From: Hermodice carunculata
Taxonomy: Eukaryota; Annelida; Polychaeta; Eunicida; Amphinomidae
Direction of reading: 5' to 3'
Assembly: GCA_964020975.1 (NCBI GenBank)
Contig: OZ026619.1
Coordinates: forward strand, 84,250,206-84,314,205
DNA length: 64,000 bases
Position numbers and translations under genes: made by a program
Part shown: positions 1 to 12,515 of the stretch, in pieces
Layout of the letters: the number at the start of each line of letters is the position of its first letter
Numbering within the stretch: position 1 is the first letter of the stretch
The notes under the pieces: generated by a model
Told to the model about the DNA's origin: nothing
Databases searched by the model: none
The model's input: the letters and a program-made list of their open reading frames with translations, nothing else

Positions 1-629
1 TGTCAGATGCAACTTGTATCAACAAATACAAGGACTGCCGTTTATAGTCCATGCGACAAATCCCCTCAAGAATATCCTTAAGTGTATGTGTGGACTCAAT
101 AATGAGCGCAGATTTAACAGCATTGCAATAAACCAGTCATATGGCAATTTTGGTCCCCCAATATAACAAAACAGGTGCAATTTCTCTTCCCATTTCCATC
201 TGTGGCACCCCTGGAACCTATCCATTGGGAGGTTTCAAATCGGTTTTCATCACCTTTGTACTGTGTCAGAAAATCAAAATAAAGTGAACCAGTTTTCTGA
301 GGATCGAATGCTTGCCCTATCCAGGGACTGCTTTATTAGCATTAACGCTGCTGGACCTCTAGAGATGCGGAATAACCGATACGTATCGCTCGGGCGTCGA
401 CCAAGTTGTGACTGCATTTTCATCGTGTAATCCTGTGCTGTGCTAAAGTACTTCAAATTGTATGCAGCAAGTGTTGGACGTGACATCCACCTATATCGAA
501 AGCCACTGGCAGAGATAAAAGCGTCTGATAAGGTGTTAGAATGATCCGGGAGCTCACCATGTTCGCAACCTAGGCCAGACATCTTGGTGGGATACTTACT
601 AAATGTGTGCTTGAGAAAACCCTGACAAC
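1..629 (-). pseudogene. Possible F5/8-type C (discoidin)-like exon remnant
   Basis: The minus strand is open from 582 to 274 (102 codons). Its start reads GLGCEHGELPD, which resembles the conserved opening of discoidin (F5/8 type C) domains, usually P-L-G-x-E-x-G-x-I-P-D. The rest of the frame does not show the expected tryptophan and Q-V-D-L-G core, apart from a weak QLG. A second minus frame (225-19) has no recognisable domain. I see no strong splice site next to the motif; the nearest upstream AG has a poor pyrimidine tract. It could be a decayed exon or chance similarity. Nothing else is recognised in this stretch. Confidence 0.2.
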
Positions 630-631
630 TA

Positions 632-809
632 CAGTGGTCCCCCCCTTATAAGACCCCTTTCACCAGAGGCCACCCCTTTTGAAAAGCCAGCATTCTTGTG
701 CAGAAAGTATGGTATTTCTATTATATTATCCCCCTAAAGAGAGGCCACACCTCTTATAAGGCCACTATCTGGCTGCATTTGGGGTGGCCTTATAAGAGAG
801 GGACAACTA
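632..809. mobile_element. TA-flanked MITE, 178 bp (ladder type, copy 1)
   Basis: Terminal inverted repeats of about 26 bp: the left end reads CAGTGGTCCCCCCCTTATAA and the right end, reverse-complemented, reads TAGTTGTCCCTCTCTTATAA. A TA dinucleotide flanks both ends (630-631 and 810-811), as in Tc1/mariner-pogo insertions. Inside are further short palindromic rungs built on CTTATAAG and AGAGGCC. It has no coding capacity, so it is non-autonomous. Confidence 0.75.
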
Positions 810-811
810 TA

Positions 812-1107
812 TGTTTACTGGATCCAACTAAACGCAGATCTTGTGACTGAAAACATAAGTTTATCTGCCCCATGAAGCGCTAACTATTTCTCGTTCGAAA
901 CACCAAGACCGTCTGATTTTAAAATGTCGTCTGCTTCAGTGTTTTCGAAGGAGTGCGTATACATTTTGTTAATAGAAATCATCTTTAGAGGGGTTTGTAG
1001 ATGAGACCTATGCGGACAAGAAGCCTTAAATCAACAGCTTTCCTAAGCGTAGGATCAACGCCCAATCCCCGCCAACTTGGTAAAGTTTCACTTTGTCTGC
1101 ATCAAAA
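812..1107. other. Unannotated spacer
   Basis: No gene, structured RNA or repeat recognised between the two MITEs. Confidence 0.6.
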
Positions 1108-1111
1108 TTAA

Positions 1112-1347
1112 GTCTTTCAGCGCCAAGTTTTAAACTGAGTCAACAACTTTCCTCGTAGAGCTTTGCACGCAATGCTCCCAAAAGCGCGCCGAGCAAAGCT
1201 GTTGACCCGGATCATTATATTCTTTGGAAATATAGACATGCTGGTACTAATATGAAAGGTCTTTTCACAAGGAATATTAATCTAGCATTCTTATAAGACC
1301 CATTATAATTGCGGGCACTTCGTCTCAGGAAGTTCGCATTAAAAGAG
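1112..1347 (+). mobile_element. TTAA-flanked MITE with internal hairpin (copy 1)
   Basis: The left end follows TTAA (1108-1111) and reads GTCTTTCAGCGCCAAG; the right end reads CGCATTAAAAGAG followed by TTGA. Consensus ends over the five copies in this window are TTAA-CTCTTTCAGTGCCA and its reverse complement, a TTAA target typical of piggyBac-like elements. Positions 1139-1206 hold an imperfect internal palindrome that starts GTCAACA and ends TGTTGAC. Non-coding. Confidence 0.75.
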
Positions 1348-1351
1348 TTGA

Positions 1352-3951
1352 ACAATAAATGCAGCAAGTCCTCAGAGAATAGTGCATTTACAGTTACTAT
1401 TTGTAAGAAAAGGAAATTTTAAGTCCTGTAGAACAGCCTATCAAATAAGACTAATATATTCTAACCGGACATCTGAGATTCGATAGAAAGAAGTTATTCA
1501 TATGTACACTTTTAAAGTCAAAGTTATTGGCGTTGCTGAGTGTCATTTACAGGCAATTGATCCGAGACTTTTTATTGGCCCGTAAGACTGTCAACTGTTC
1601 AGGAAAAGCGCATATCAAGTATGCCCTGTTGAGCTTTATCCCTCATCGTCTCTGATTTTCGTCAGTGGTCTGTGATACTGTTTGATACAAGCTTTAGAGG
1701 ACTAAGTTCTCATTAGGTATATAAAATATCAATTTGATAAAACTGCATTGTTAATTACCCACAGCAATTTAATAACTTGATTTACGTATCTATTTCATTT
1801 CTTGCCCAGAGAACATGAACCTACAGACTTATTTTTTCAAGCACATCGAATAACCAAAATAGCAGTAAACGTCACAAGACATGCGTAAAAATATCCGCCA
1901 ATTGTAAGTCTTTTTTTCATACACTTAAATCCATGCACTAAAAACAATGTATTTTTTAAGCTTAACATTCGCAGTCATAATTTAGAAAATTCATACACTT
2001 AAAAAAGTAACGCAATTAACTCTAGGGAGTATATAAACATTTAGAGTGTATGTTGGTTACATATGTATAAATGCACCAACGTTAGCAGACTTGGGGCGGC
2101 CTTGCATGATATGCATTGAGCTAGATAAGTAACGAGTGATCTGACCACCTTGACCATATTAACGAAGGTAGCTGGGTTATGAAAATATAAAGGCTTCAGC
2201 TTTTAGTGACTGAAAAAAACCCAAACCAATTTATATGCAGATCTCATTACATGCAGATCTCGTGCACTAACACAGAAGATGCATGGCTCGTAAAAGATAA
2301 TTTGTTGGACCTCATGAAATATGGGTGACATGCTACATTGCAACATGCGACATATGCATTGTCAAGAAACTGAATCATATATTTAGTGCCGGACGTGCAG
2401 AAACGCACAAGCCATTCATCCTAATATACAATGGACTATAAACGGATATATTTTACATCTTCTTTGCTGCACGTGTCCTGCAGGGTAACTGATCAGTGAA
2501 TTTTTAATACACATGATTATGCTCCCTTTGCGCGATGATGTTCCTAGGAGTTTGTTCTTGTTGTTTCTGTTGCCATTCTTATTTTACCTTTCGGCGGGAT
2601 ATTTTTCTCTATATTTATATGTGTACCTGAAGCATGTAAGTACATATGTACGCATATTTATACGTGCACGAATGTAGAAACATGATTCCCGCCGATGTCC
2701 AGTGGCTATGAGTCAGTGTTACTAAAGAAAGAAACAACACAATACAGTAAATATATCTGTTAAGCCTTTCCGAATGAATTTAATTACCAGCTAAGAATAA
2801 AGCTGACAACGTATAAACATGTTAAGTTGCACGCAATTACTGGCTCTGTTATGACCGCTTTTTGATCGGGGGTGAGGTTGGTTTTCTTGTGCAAGTATGG
2901 TTAATTGAAAGTACTTCTCAACTTCCAGCTTATTTTGTCCGTATTATTTCTGCTCATGCCCGAATCGATGGAAACAATGTTTTTATACGATATCGACTGA
3001 TTATTAACATGCTAGTTGTTACTGTCAGAAGCCGTTTCCACGAACTTGTTGGCCTGAGATCTGCTCTCATAAGTATGGTACTTTCTATAGGATCTGTTCT
3101 AAACTTTTAACTGGTTGGTGCAAGGGCGGAGTCACGGTGAAATGTTGCAGCACGCATAACGCACACTTGTTTGTCGATTCTGTGGCCAAGGGTTAAGTGG
3201 TGCCTTTATAAAGCAAGGGCGCATCATTATGGCTACACATATTTATATTGTGTGTAATTTTGCTGGTAGGCATCATCAATACCCTAATTGTTTGTTGTGC
3301 TGGAAAAGTTGACAGTTACATTACAGAAATGCAAGCTTTCAACTTATTGTATGACTAATTGCGCGTAAGGTTTATGCGGCTCACAAAGAAGTGATATGGC
3401 TTCTGTTGTGAATGTGAATGAACTGTGCATTTTACAGCCTTTAATTCCTAAGAGGAAAAACGAGGATCAAAAGTCTCGTGAGAATAGGCTTTTCATATCA
3501 ATTTAGCCTGATCTAATGCCATTTATCAGCGAAAAAATTGACAAACCTATCTGAAAAACACAACAAGCCCTCCATATCACTCATAGAAGTTCGTTGCCTG
3601 TACCGCTTCATTTGGAGCAGAACATGGCCCGATGACCAGGGGATATGTATGGGTAAACTGGTCGTCGACGGTAAGTCAATTTATTTTACAGATATTTACA
3701 ATCAAAATTGTTCCGATTAAATCTTTTCTTTTTCTGACTTAGAAATAGTAATCCCCGAACATCTGAGCTGTAAATGGTGGGTTTGAGCAAAATTATTTGA
3801 AGTAACAGCTCCGCGCAGGAAAATATTTGCATTCGCCACTTTTATCTTGTGCTCTCATTTACAGTAAAGGTGCAAATGAAACTAAAAAGTAACGGCACGT
3901 GCACCCGGCGATGCATATGGAGTTAAAAAAGAACTACACCTTATATAATTG
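1352..3951. other. Unannotated AT-rich stretch
   Basis: No recognisable gene or repeat. Open frames are short (82 codons at 2862-3110, 60 codons at 3538-3720) with no known domain. The second contains a GTAAGT donor-like site after 3671, but nothing else supports an exon. Confidence 0.55.
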
Positions 3952-3974
3952 TGTATATATATATATATATATAT
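3952..3974. repeat. (TA)n microsatellite
   Basis: Short uninterrupted TA run. Confidence 0.9.
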
Positions 3975-4689
3975 GTAGATCATGTACTGAAACAACACGC
4001 TTATGGGTTCTTAACGACACTCTCGTCTCCCCACCAGTGTTCTATTGCAAATGTCACCGCAGCTCTAAGGCCTGGTTACGCATAAAAGATACCTACAAGA
4101 GAGGACATAATCATGAACAGCATTTTCAGTTCTTGTCTCGTGTCATTACGTAGACAGTTCATTCTTTCTAAATGGCAAGCTCGTGTATCTGGAAGTAGCT
4201 GCATCCTTAGATGAGGGGGCCCGGAAGTAGTGCTGGACTTTCACGAATTATAGGAGAGGTCTTAAATTGCAATTCCATGTGTAGTCAGTCCAATACGCAA
4301 TCCAATTCCTAAAATTCTTGAGGGCTTGAAGTGTGTATTCCCATTGGATTCCATAGTAAAAAAAAATATCCATTAATTTGGTTAAATCTGGCCGCTGAGC
4401 TGTTCAAATTTGCATCAGTACCTCAAATATACGTAAAGATTCGCCATAAGAAATTTGGTATACTGTATTTCTAAGTGCATGAATTTTTAAGTCGTTTAAA
4501 ATGGAAAATAAGGTGTATATACCGGCTTAGCCCTCTTTCCTACATGATTCCTCTATTCAGAACCAACCAATAGGTCTTGACTTTAGCTATCATAGTTACA
4601 CATCATAAAATTCTTAATTTTACACCCAACAATTTCTCAATTTGTTCAGAAACATTTCACCTTGGAAACAATTTGCAATACAAGGCGAT

Positions 4690-5680
4690 ATGTTTGGCAG
4701 ACACAATTATGACAGCCATCTAACAAGAGGTCAATGGACCCAATGCTCTGATGTCATATAATCTGATGGACACCACCAAAATTCATTTCCCGGAAAGCAT
4801 TCCCTCCATGACCTTGAGAAATTAATCAAGATCATATACATTATGCAATATCAAACTTCACCATGATACACATTTGTACATTCAATTTCATTCACGTTAT
4901 TCTTTATCAAGATATTGAATTAGAGGTCCTTTCATAAGTGCCTAAGAATCTTGAAAAATAGGTCAAGATCACACAATCATTGGGTCACGGTGACCCCAAA
5001 AGTAGGTCACCAAGTACAGTTTTAGATACAATCTCTGAAGTGTAATTTTGATCTGGAGGCTCAATTCGCTCTGCCATTGATGTCCAAGGTACACCCTGCC
5101 ATTACAAAATCACGTACTTTCAACTTTACAGGTCTGGTGACCCAACAAAAATACTTCAAAGTTACTCACATTACAAGAAACATCATCACTGGACATGTTC
5201 TATATATCCTATGAATTTGGCATGTCTAATTCAATTATCTTATTGAGAGCCGACGTGCATTTACATACAACTTTTAGGTCCTAAAAGCAACGTGGACCTA
5301 ATTCAAGAACCATAGGGTGCAGAGAATTCACAAGATTTTCACATTCTGACCCCTATATTCCAACTGGCCATTTGACCTTAACCATCAACTTGGATGAAAA
5401 AGTTGCAGTTGATAATGTGCACCCCGCATCCAACTTTCTATACATGGTGTGCTCATTCAGAACATTAATGATGCTAGAGTGCTCACAAGATTTTCACATT
5501 TTGATCCATATATTATATAAATATAATGCTATAGTTCACGGTACCAAGATCGAACCCAACCTAGATTTTCATACACTTGATAAGTCCTGAAAGTTGTATG
5601 GGGCTATCTTGAAAACTGTGGACCGTATCGCGCTCAGACGCAAAGGTATACGGACTGACAGACTAACAGATATAAATGAT
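4690..5680 (+). repeat. Modular dispersed repeat, copy 1
   Basis: Shares ordered blocks with 63340-64000: TAACAAGAGG, AATATAATCTGATG-type, GCCATTGATG, AGTAGGTCACCAAG, a block with TTCACAAGAT and ATATTCCAACT, and CCATTTGACCTT. Some blocks recur inside the copy (the TTTTCACATT block occurs at about 5337 and 5494), so it is built from shuffled or tandem modules. It ends near a GACTGACAGACTAACAGA stretch. Non-coding; class undetermined. Confidence 0.65.
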
Positions 5681-8029
5681 TGCATGAGTTTGCGACCTGC
5701 GGTTAGCAGAGCACAAAATTGAATGCATTTTGTGTGCTTCTGTTGTGTGCACGAGGATGCGGGCTACTATTTCCAAACTGTTTTCGGACTGGTACACGTT
5801 ATAAATCCTAGCACAAGTCATTGGCACTCATGATCAGTTTATTATTATTTTTAAGAAAAATCTAAATGCAGAGGTTTCTGATGAGCTATGAGACAACAAA
5901 TTTGCACACCGTAGCTCCGTTGTCCAAAATTTGCACAACCACAAGGGTTAAAGAAACCAACGCAAAACACACTTTTTTGCCCACATCGTACGAAAGTGAG
6001 AAACAATAAACAGTATAAGATTAACAATGCAGAACTAATCAAATTTTAACTTGCTTCCAGACTCCACAGATGGACAATGTTTCACCGGCGGCAAAGCCCT
6101 ATGGCTATGTAGCACTTGTGATTATTTCAACATGTAAACAATCTGACGGAAATACGTTTTTCTGTGTATACAGTAATTCAATCGCCTTGTTAACTCGATT
6201 GGAAGAGACTTTGTCCTATTTCTGATAAAATTATAGGATTTTGATTGCTTGAAGCCGAGTGAATGCATACTGGATTCAGCGCTTCCATTTTATGCAACCC
6301 GCATTTCATGTTTACCATTGAATACACTTGACTTTGGCAATCCCAGAATTCTTTGCGCATCGGCTTCGCGCAGCGACATAACGGCGAATTCGCCACAGGC
6401 CTTAGATTATGCTGCCGCAAAGTCTGGAGAAAAGCGGCGTTTTCTCCACCTTTTAACTGAATAAAGAGAAGAAAATACAAGCAACCTGACTTCAGAATAT
6501 ACCGTAAAGGCAAACAAAGGGTAGCAAGCCTGCTGAAGGTCTACATGTTTGAAATGGACACACTTCCTGTTAGCCGGGATAAACAAAAAACCATGGTAGT
6601 CGACAATTCCACAAGACTGCTTGAGTGATGACGTGTATTACCTGTGCGCGAAGGTAGCGCAGTCATGACGAAAGCAGTCCTGTGGTGAGAATTTTCGACG
6701 CAGCTGGTTTTCTATTATTCTGTACTTGAACAATGTTAACAAATTCGTTTTTGACAAAATTCACAAAAATTTATCCACATTACAACAATTTTCATAGTAT
6801 GACAAGTGCCTTCAGCTGTGCCCAGGTAACAAGTTAAACTGATGTCAAAGGAGGTTATGTGTAAAAGTGGAAATAGCATCTATTTCAAACATGTTTCAAC
6901 AAATGTCCAAGCTACCTAAGCCCTAACAACATATATGTGTGGTTCCGATACCCGGATTGACACCAATGAAAGGTCCCAAGTCCCAACCCTAAATAACTTT
7001 TATGAGACATTAAATGATAAAACAAAAGTTTCAAGCCGCGCGTAATAAGAACTGCAAAATATATACTTTTGGTTTCATATATTATAATAACCCAAGATCG
7101 TCCGAATACTATTATCCTCATTTACAAACCATTGGGAGCGGAATCCACAATATTCTCAAAATAGCAGCCATTGTGGGTTAGTCCCAATTTGATATTTTTG
7201 AAGAAGTAGTATCCAAAATATGCGTGATTAGTGTTAACGGAAGCTTAATTTGATGAATGGGTGTTATGTAAAATATATAATGGGACTTTTACAGTGGGAG
7301 CATTACCTAAAAATGTAAATACAACGACTTGAAATTACCAGCTGTTGTTGTCGGTAGGCCCCACAATAGGGATTTTGTATCAGACACTGAAGCCGCCCCC
7401 AGGCTATAAATTAAGTGGCAGGACCAGTAGGACCTGCATGCGCACCTGCTGAGTGAAGGGTGGAACTAAGGGAAGAAGGCTGCCCCAACAGTGGATACAG
7501 GTCCGAAAGTTCCGGCGGGTTTTTATATAAGTGGTACACAGCGGACACACATGCAGCGCAAGGATAGTGTAGGAATATTGTTCACATTATGACGTCATAC
7601 AAACAACCTGAAAAAGGGAACCAGCCACGAAAAATGGCGTCTCTTCTACGAGTGCGAAGCACACAGCGTGAAGGATCCAGGTTTACACTTTCAGAATCAT
7701 GACAGCGAACAAGAATCATGCTGATTACCGGTTTAGTGACAAATTTGTGATGATGATTGCGACGTCGCCTTTGAATCTCAACACAGTCAACGAAAAATAG
7801 TAGTACCAGAACTACCGATATAAAAAGACTACATAGTTCCCATTCAGGCCATTTTTAAGACAATAAGGGTGCAAGTACAGAATATAATGTTCGAACGTGC
7901 ATGCTGCCATCTAAAGTGAAGACAAGTAGGTTCAGTCACCCTACCTCTTCGTAATACATTGTTCTTGTGTTTTGTGGTAAAAACTAAGATAAAATCGTCT
8001 TTCATTGGTTTCGAGTGGACCACAGTGGA
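5681..8029. other. Unannotated stretch
   Basis: No recognisable gene, RNA or repeat. The longest frames (107 codons minus at 6190-6513, 71 codons plus at 6249-6464) overlap on opposite strands and show no domain. Confidence 0.55.
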
Positions 8030-8108
8030 TATACCACACTCAAAAAGTTGTATTCCCCTCGGTTACAGCTTTCTGTAACCCAGTGGAATATAGCTTTCTG
8101 AGGGTATA
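8030..8108. mobile_element. 79-bp foldback element
   Basis: A nearly complete palindrome. The left arm starts TATACCACACTCAAAAAG and the right arm, reverse-complemented, starts TATACCCTCAGAAAGC. Both run into the perfect central palindrome GGTTACAGCTTTCTGTAACC. Probably a very small MITE or one half of a longer inverted-repeat element. Confidence 0.6.
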
Positions 8109-9491
8109 TACAGGTATATTAACTGTAGTCTACGCCAAACCATTGCATAACAAATGGCATTTCTAGGAATCCATGGCTTCATACAGCACACGAATGTACA
8201 TAAATCAACATTAGTCTTTCTTGGTTGACTCTTAAGTTCTTGTCGCCACTGGCTACCTGGCTACGCATGAAGTGATGAAACGTTTGCATTGACATTTGAA
8301 AAAATCCTTTGGTTCAGATGTGTATTTCAACCAACAAATATTAGTTTTATTCGATGCCTATTTATAATCGTATACCATATATACATTTTCTTAAACACTA
8401 TTTCACAGTTCCTCACCTGTCAGTTACAGTGTGTGACCAATCAGACAGTCGTAACACCCAACTCGCACATGGACGGCCAATATGGCCTGACATGCAAGCT
8501 AATAACAGCAATGAACAAATGTTAAATCTCCACAAAGTTAAACCCCTCCCAACAAGCATGCTATTTGCAGCCGATGGGGGTAATTATTTTGTTTTGTATA
8601 TTTTTGTCGTGTACAAGTTAGATGACTTGTTTCTGATGCAACTGTACATGAATTAAAGGAATAGGGCTCAACAGAGGCAAATCGAGCGGTGAATGTACTC
8701 ATAACGTTTGACCCAGTCTATGACTACGCATAATTACCTCGGCCTGCCGGTAACAAACTCTTCTCCCTCTTGTAACTGTCAATCAAATAAAGATGCACGA
8801 TCTTCCCCGCACGTTTGACTTTTTGGGAGCATGAGGTGATGAAGATGACACCCAATTATTTTAAAGCTAGAAATGACGCCTGTAAGTTGCAATTTCAAAA
8901 CGGCGAAGAGTTTACTGTGATACGACTCGCTCCTTTATAACTCCCAAGAGTATCATTCCCCTGGATGTACTTGGTACCAAATTGACACCATTATTTTGTA
9001 TTTCATTTATTTTATTGTACTCAAGCTGCGACCGGAGCAACTTGTCATGACCGAGAGCATCACATTAGGGGCTATTGCTTTGCCCAGAGTTACTTGATCC
9101 TTTTTCCCAGCGTTTGCACTAACATTTCCCCTAATGAGCAACATTGTGATTGGCATCATTATCATGCGAATCTAGGGTCCTTGCTTGCAAATTTCGAAAA
9201 ACAAATCGAGTTACCATCTCAAGTATGCACCAAATGCTGAAACACGGATAAGCTTCCTTTTGAGATGTTCTCGAGACTAAGTAGGGAAGTAAAAGATGAC
9301 CTTGATCACCTGAAGCCAGGGTCACAATCCAGGTACTTATGGGTAGATGTTCTGTATGAATCGACGTTACTACCAGATAGCATCTTTCTTAGCCCACACA
9401 AAGCTGCATTCCGTCCGCTCTCTCACTGGTACTGAAGAATGTCTTGAAGAGCAAAAACCTAGGCTCCCCGCGTAAGCTTGAACTATTAGCA
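8109..9491. other. Unannotated stretch
   Basis: No recognisable gene or repeat; open frames of at most 100 codons without known domains. Confidence 0.55.
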
Positions 9492-9495
9492 ATAA

Positions 9496-9727
9496 CTCTT
9501 TCAGTGCAATGTTTTGGACTGAGTCAACAGCTTTCCTCGGCGCGCTTTTCTCGCAATGCCTCCAGGAAAGCCGTTGCCCCTGACCATATACTCTCTGGAA
9601 CTATATGCATGCTGGTACGTGAAATAAAGGTATTTTCACAAAGAACGTGAATCTAGCCATCCTTATAATAATTGAGAGCAAATCGTTTAAAGTAGTTCGG
9701 CTTTAGTCAGAGCTGGCATTGAAAGAG
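9496..9727 (+). mobile_element. TTAA-flanked MITE with internal hairpin (copy 2)
   Basis: Left end CTCTTTCAGTGCAATG after ATAA; right end CTGGCATTGAAAGAG followed by TTAA (9728-9731). The internal palindrome starts GTCAACAGCTTTCCTCGGCG at 9523, but its second arm is shortened and eroded (AGGAAAGCCGTTG). Same family as 1112-1347. Confidence 0.8.
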
Positions 9728-10161
9728 TTAAAATATATTTTAGTTCACTGTCTGCGAATACACTCACAAGCGATGTGTCTTTTGTTGACTGCTTGCTTGC
9801 CATAAGCCGAATCGAAACATTAATATCGTGTAAAACTACAATAGTAGGTAAGGCTACTTGCCACAAGATGTCAGTGCTATCTTTGGTAGGTACTGTGGTG
9901 ATACACATATGCGGGAGTAAACTCGTAGCATATTGTTTTAAGTTACGTAAATCTGTATAATTGCAATGATAATCCCAAAATTGAAGCAGCGTTTACGTTG
10001 ATAAAGTTGGTATTCTAAAAGCGTTCAACAAGTGCAGAGTTGAACAAGCTCAGCCCCATTGGACCCGCATCGAAAGAGACGTATACAACCCCCACTTGCA
10101 AAAACTAACTGAATGTATATTATACAAATGGAGAAACAGGTTGCTGTGGTCCCTGTCCTTT

Positions 10162-10166
<5 letters not shown>

Positions 10167-10206
<40 letters not shown>
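10167..10206. repeat. poly(T), 40 bp
   Basis: Uninterrupted T run. It could be a retroposon tail read on the opposite strand, but no retroposon body was recognised beside it. Confidence 0.95.
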
Positions 10207-10209
<3 letters not shown>

Positions 10210-10879
10210 GTTGGTTTCGAAATTCGAAGCAACTTTGGTCTTTTCACGAAAGGGTTTCAGAGAATGGCACTTCAGGTTAACATATCCTGGACTATCATTA
10301 CCCGCGAATGTACAAATATAAACTGGATTTACAGAATAACTATGTTGTGGTTTACACTGAGCTCATACAATTGTACATATGTGTGTACAAAAAATCATAT
10401 GCAGTGGTACAGGAGTCAAAAACACAACAGAATGTAGAAAATGTTAAGGTGTTGAATACATCATGCACATTTTTGTTTCCCTGACTTAAAAACAGTCGTG
10501 TGTACGGACTTTATTGACCGCACCGACTTATTGACAATCATTCAGCAATCTGTCAAATACACAAACGCAAACATAAAACATATGTCAACCAAAAAATGAT
10601 ACGTGCAATGTCGTTAATACATGTAAGTTCAAATAAACCACAAAGTAAACAAAATATACGAAAACTGTTTACATTGCCGGGATAAGGTTCCTATATTTTT
10701 ACCATATATACATGGAAATCGATCGAGCTCATAAGTCTTAATATTGCACAATGTAACATGTGAAATTTGCGGTGTTAGAGGTTCCTCTTCATAGAAAGTT
10801 TTCCTCTAAATGACAGTTTTCATACATGGGATAAAGTGTGAACGTAAATCATAATCGTGCAATTTCGCTATAAATTTGA
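10207..10879. other. Unannotated stretch, possibly LINE 3' untranslated region
   Basis: No gene recognised. It lies directly downstream (minus strand) of the LINE fragment ending near 10880, so part of it may be that element's 3' end, which I cannot prove. Confidence 0.4.
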
Positions 10880-11618
10880 ATCTTTCTCAGTCTGAATAGT
10901 TGCCGAAGTTCAAAACTATTTCTTCAGGTTTTGAAATAGAATTTACCTGAGTTGTCCAAACAATTTACCCTGGATCAAGAAATAAAATTCGTTCCCAAAG
11001 GTATTACAAACATTACTAAATCTTTCTTTTAAAGGTAATCCTGGGGGTCGTTTATGTCTTCTCTTTTCAGTGGCCAAATTATGAGCGCTTATGCCTACCC
11101 TGGTGATATTTTTCCGTACATCAAAGTCTTTGATTACTTGTAAATAGCTTTCAAATTTGAATTCTTATTTTATCAGAACACAGGTCCGCAGTTTTTTTTA
11201 TCTTGCGCGTATTATTCATTTCATGTTTTGCATTAACTTCGGAATTTATTGCGTTAGCGTTTTTCAATATTTTCCTGAAAATATCCATTTTATTACCACA
11301 GTAATCCAAAGGTGTAATGTATTGATAAAATAAAATGTATCTGCAGCAGACTGTACCCAAACTCTTTTCGCTCCCAAAATTAAGAGTAACATTACATACG
11401 TATGAATCATGTAATAAACTATCTGATGGTAAATTCATAATTTTGAACCAGTCTTTACAAACAAGTCGTAATATATTCGAATTCAGTGATATGGGTGACT
11501 GCCCTAGCTCTCCAAGCAGTGCTATATTGGATGACTGTCGGTGGGCCCCTAAACAGTACTTCAGGAAACTAATACACAATTTTTCGTTCTCGACATAAGT
11601 AGCTGCATTTTTTTGCAA
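10880..11618 (-). mobile_element. LINE ORF2 C-terminal fragment B
   Basis: The minus-strand frame 11618-11151 contains LCISFLKYCLGAHRQSSNIA followed by LLGELGQSP. This matches the conserved region after the reverse transcriptase in many animal non-LTR elements (pattern F-x-K-Y-x-L-G, then S-N-I-A and x-E-L-G). Downstream on the same strand in another frame are KNITRVGISAHNLATEKRR and FGNEFYFLIQGKLF, the eroded C-terminal zinc-knuckle region (usually C-x-x-C, H, C). There is at least one frameshift and the 5' end is truncated, so it is dead. Confidence 0.7.
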
Positions 11619-11629
11619 AAGTGTGAACA

Positions 11630-12515
11630 GCCAGGAATATGATTATTAAGAGTTTGAAATAAAAAGTTCCCGATAGTCTAGATAAAGGGGATAATGTAGA
11701 AGCATATAAATTTCGTATTCTGTTGGGCTCAAATTACAAAACGTGCACCTCCGTTCAATACGGTTCTTTCGACAATCTTCCAGTTTCAAGGCGTACAGTA
11801 ATTCTCAAGCGTGAAAAACAACGCTGTTGATGGGAGATTTTTTTCTCTGTTGATAGATAATTTCCTACTTGGTATAATTTCTATTTAAAATTACGGTAGA
11901 AACGCCGTTCATTTTCGGGGCCAATTTTGACGTCGTAGTTCCAAAGATTTGATTAAAATTTTTGTTGGTGTTGATCATTCATATGGTGTTTTAATTTAGA
12001 TTTTATGCTGTCCCTGTCGGTGTATGTTCCACAAAAAGTAGAACCGTACACTGATTATGCCGAATCGCGTTCATGCCATTATTTTGCAGTATTGATGAGG
12101 CAGTACACTTGTCCAACTTGTTACTCCATTATTATCCAGATTTACAGCACTTAAATAGAATTGCTTTATAATATTTTTGCCTGGCAGTGAAACAAGTCTT
12201 GTCCAATATTTTATAATTTTCCTTTTATTTCAATTTCGATCGGCTATTTTGCGAGGTCGGCCACTGCAACAATATTTGAGGCTGTGCAACCGAGACCAAG
12301 TTTAAACTTACGATAACTGTTTGAAACAGAATTTCCTGGATAGTTGTTTACGATCTTTTGGGCATGGGGATTTGACAGGTCTGCCGAATAATTTCGAGTC
12401 GTTGCTGCCGCCTATAGCTCGCAGCCATATAAAAAGTATTGGTCAGATATAAAATTATCAAAGAGATCCAATTGCGTTTTTGGAGACAACCATACATCGG
12501 CATCTCTAATTTATT
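11630..12515 (-). mobile_element. LINE ORF2 C-terminal fragment A
   Basis: The minus strand near 12490-12410 reads LDLFDNF then LYGCE (the usual L-F-D-x-x-V-x-P-I-L-x-Y-G-x-E block). Next come FKLGLGCTASNIVAVA and KYWTRLVSLPGKNIIKQFYL, and at about 11760-11660 RRCTFCNL with the LLHYPLY end of a CCHC-like motif. Reading frames change several times and stops are present, so it is dead. It covers the same part of ORF2 as fragment B immediately downstream, so the two are adjacent, head-to-tail and both 5'-truncated. Confidence 0.7.

Noticed and set aside
3530-3671. Internal exon bounded by TTTATCAG and GTAAGT
   Set aside because: Donor is good but the acceptor is weak, and the encoded peptide matches nothing; kept only as a note.
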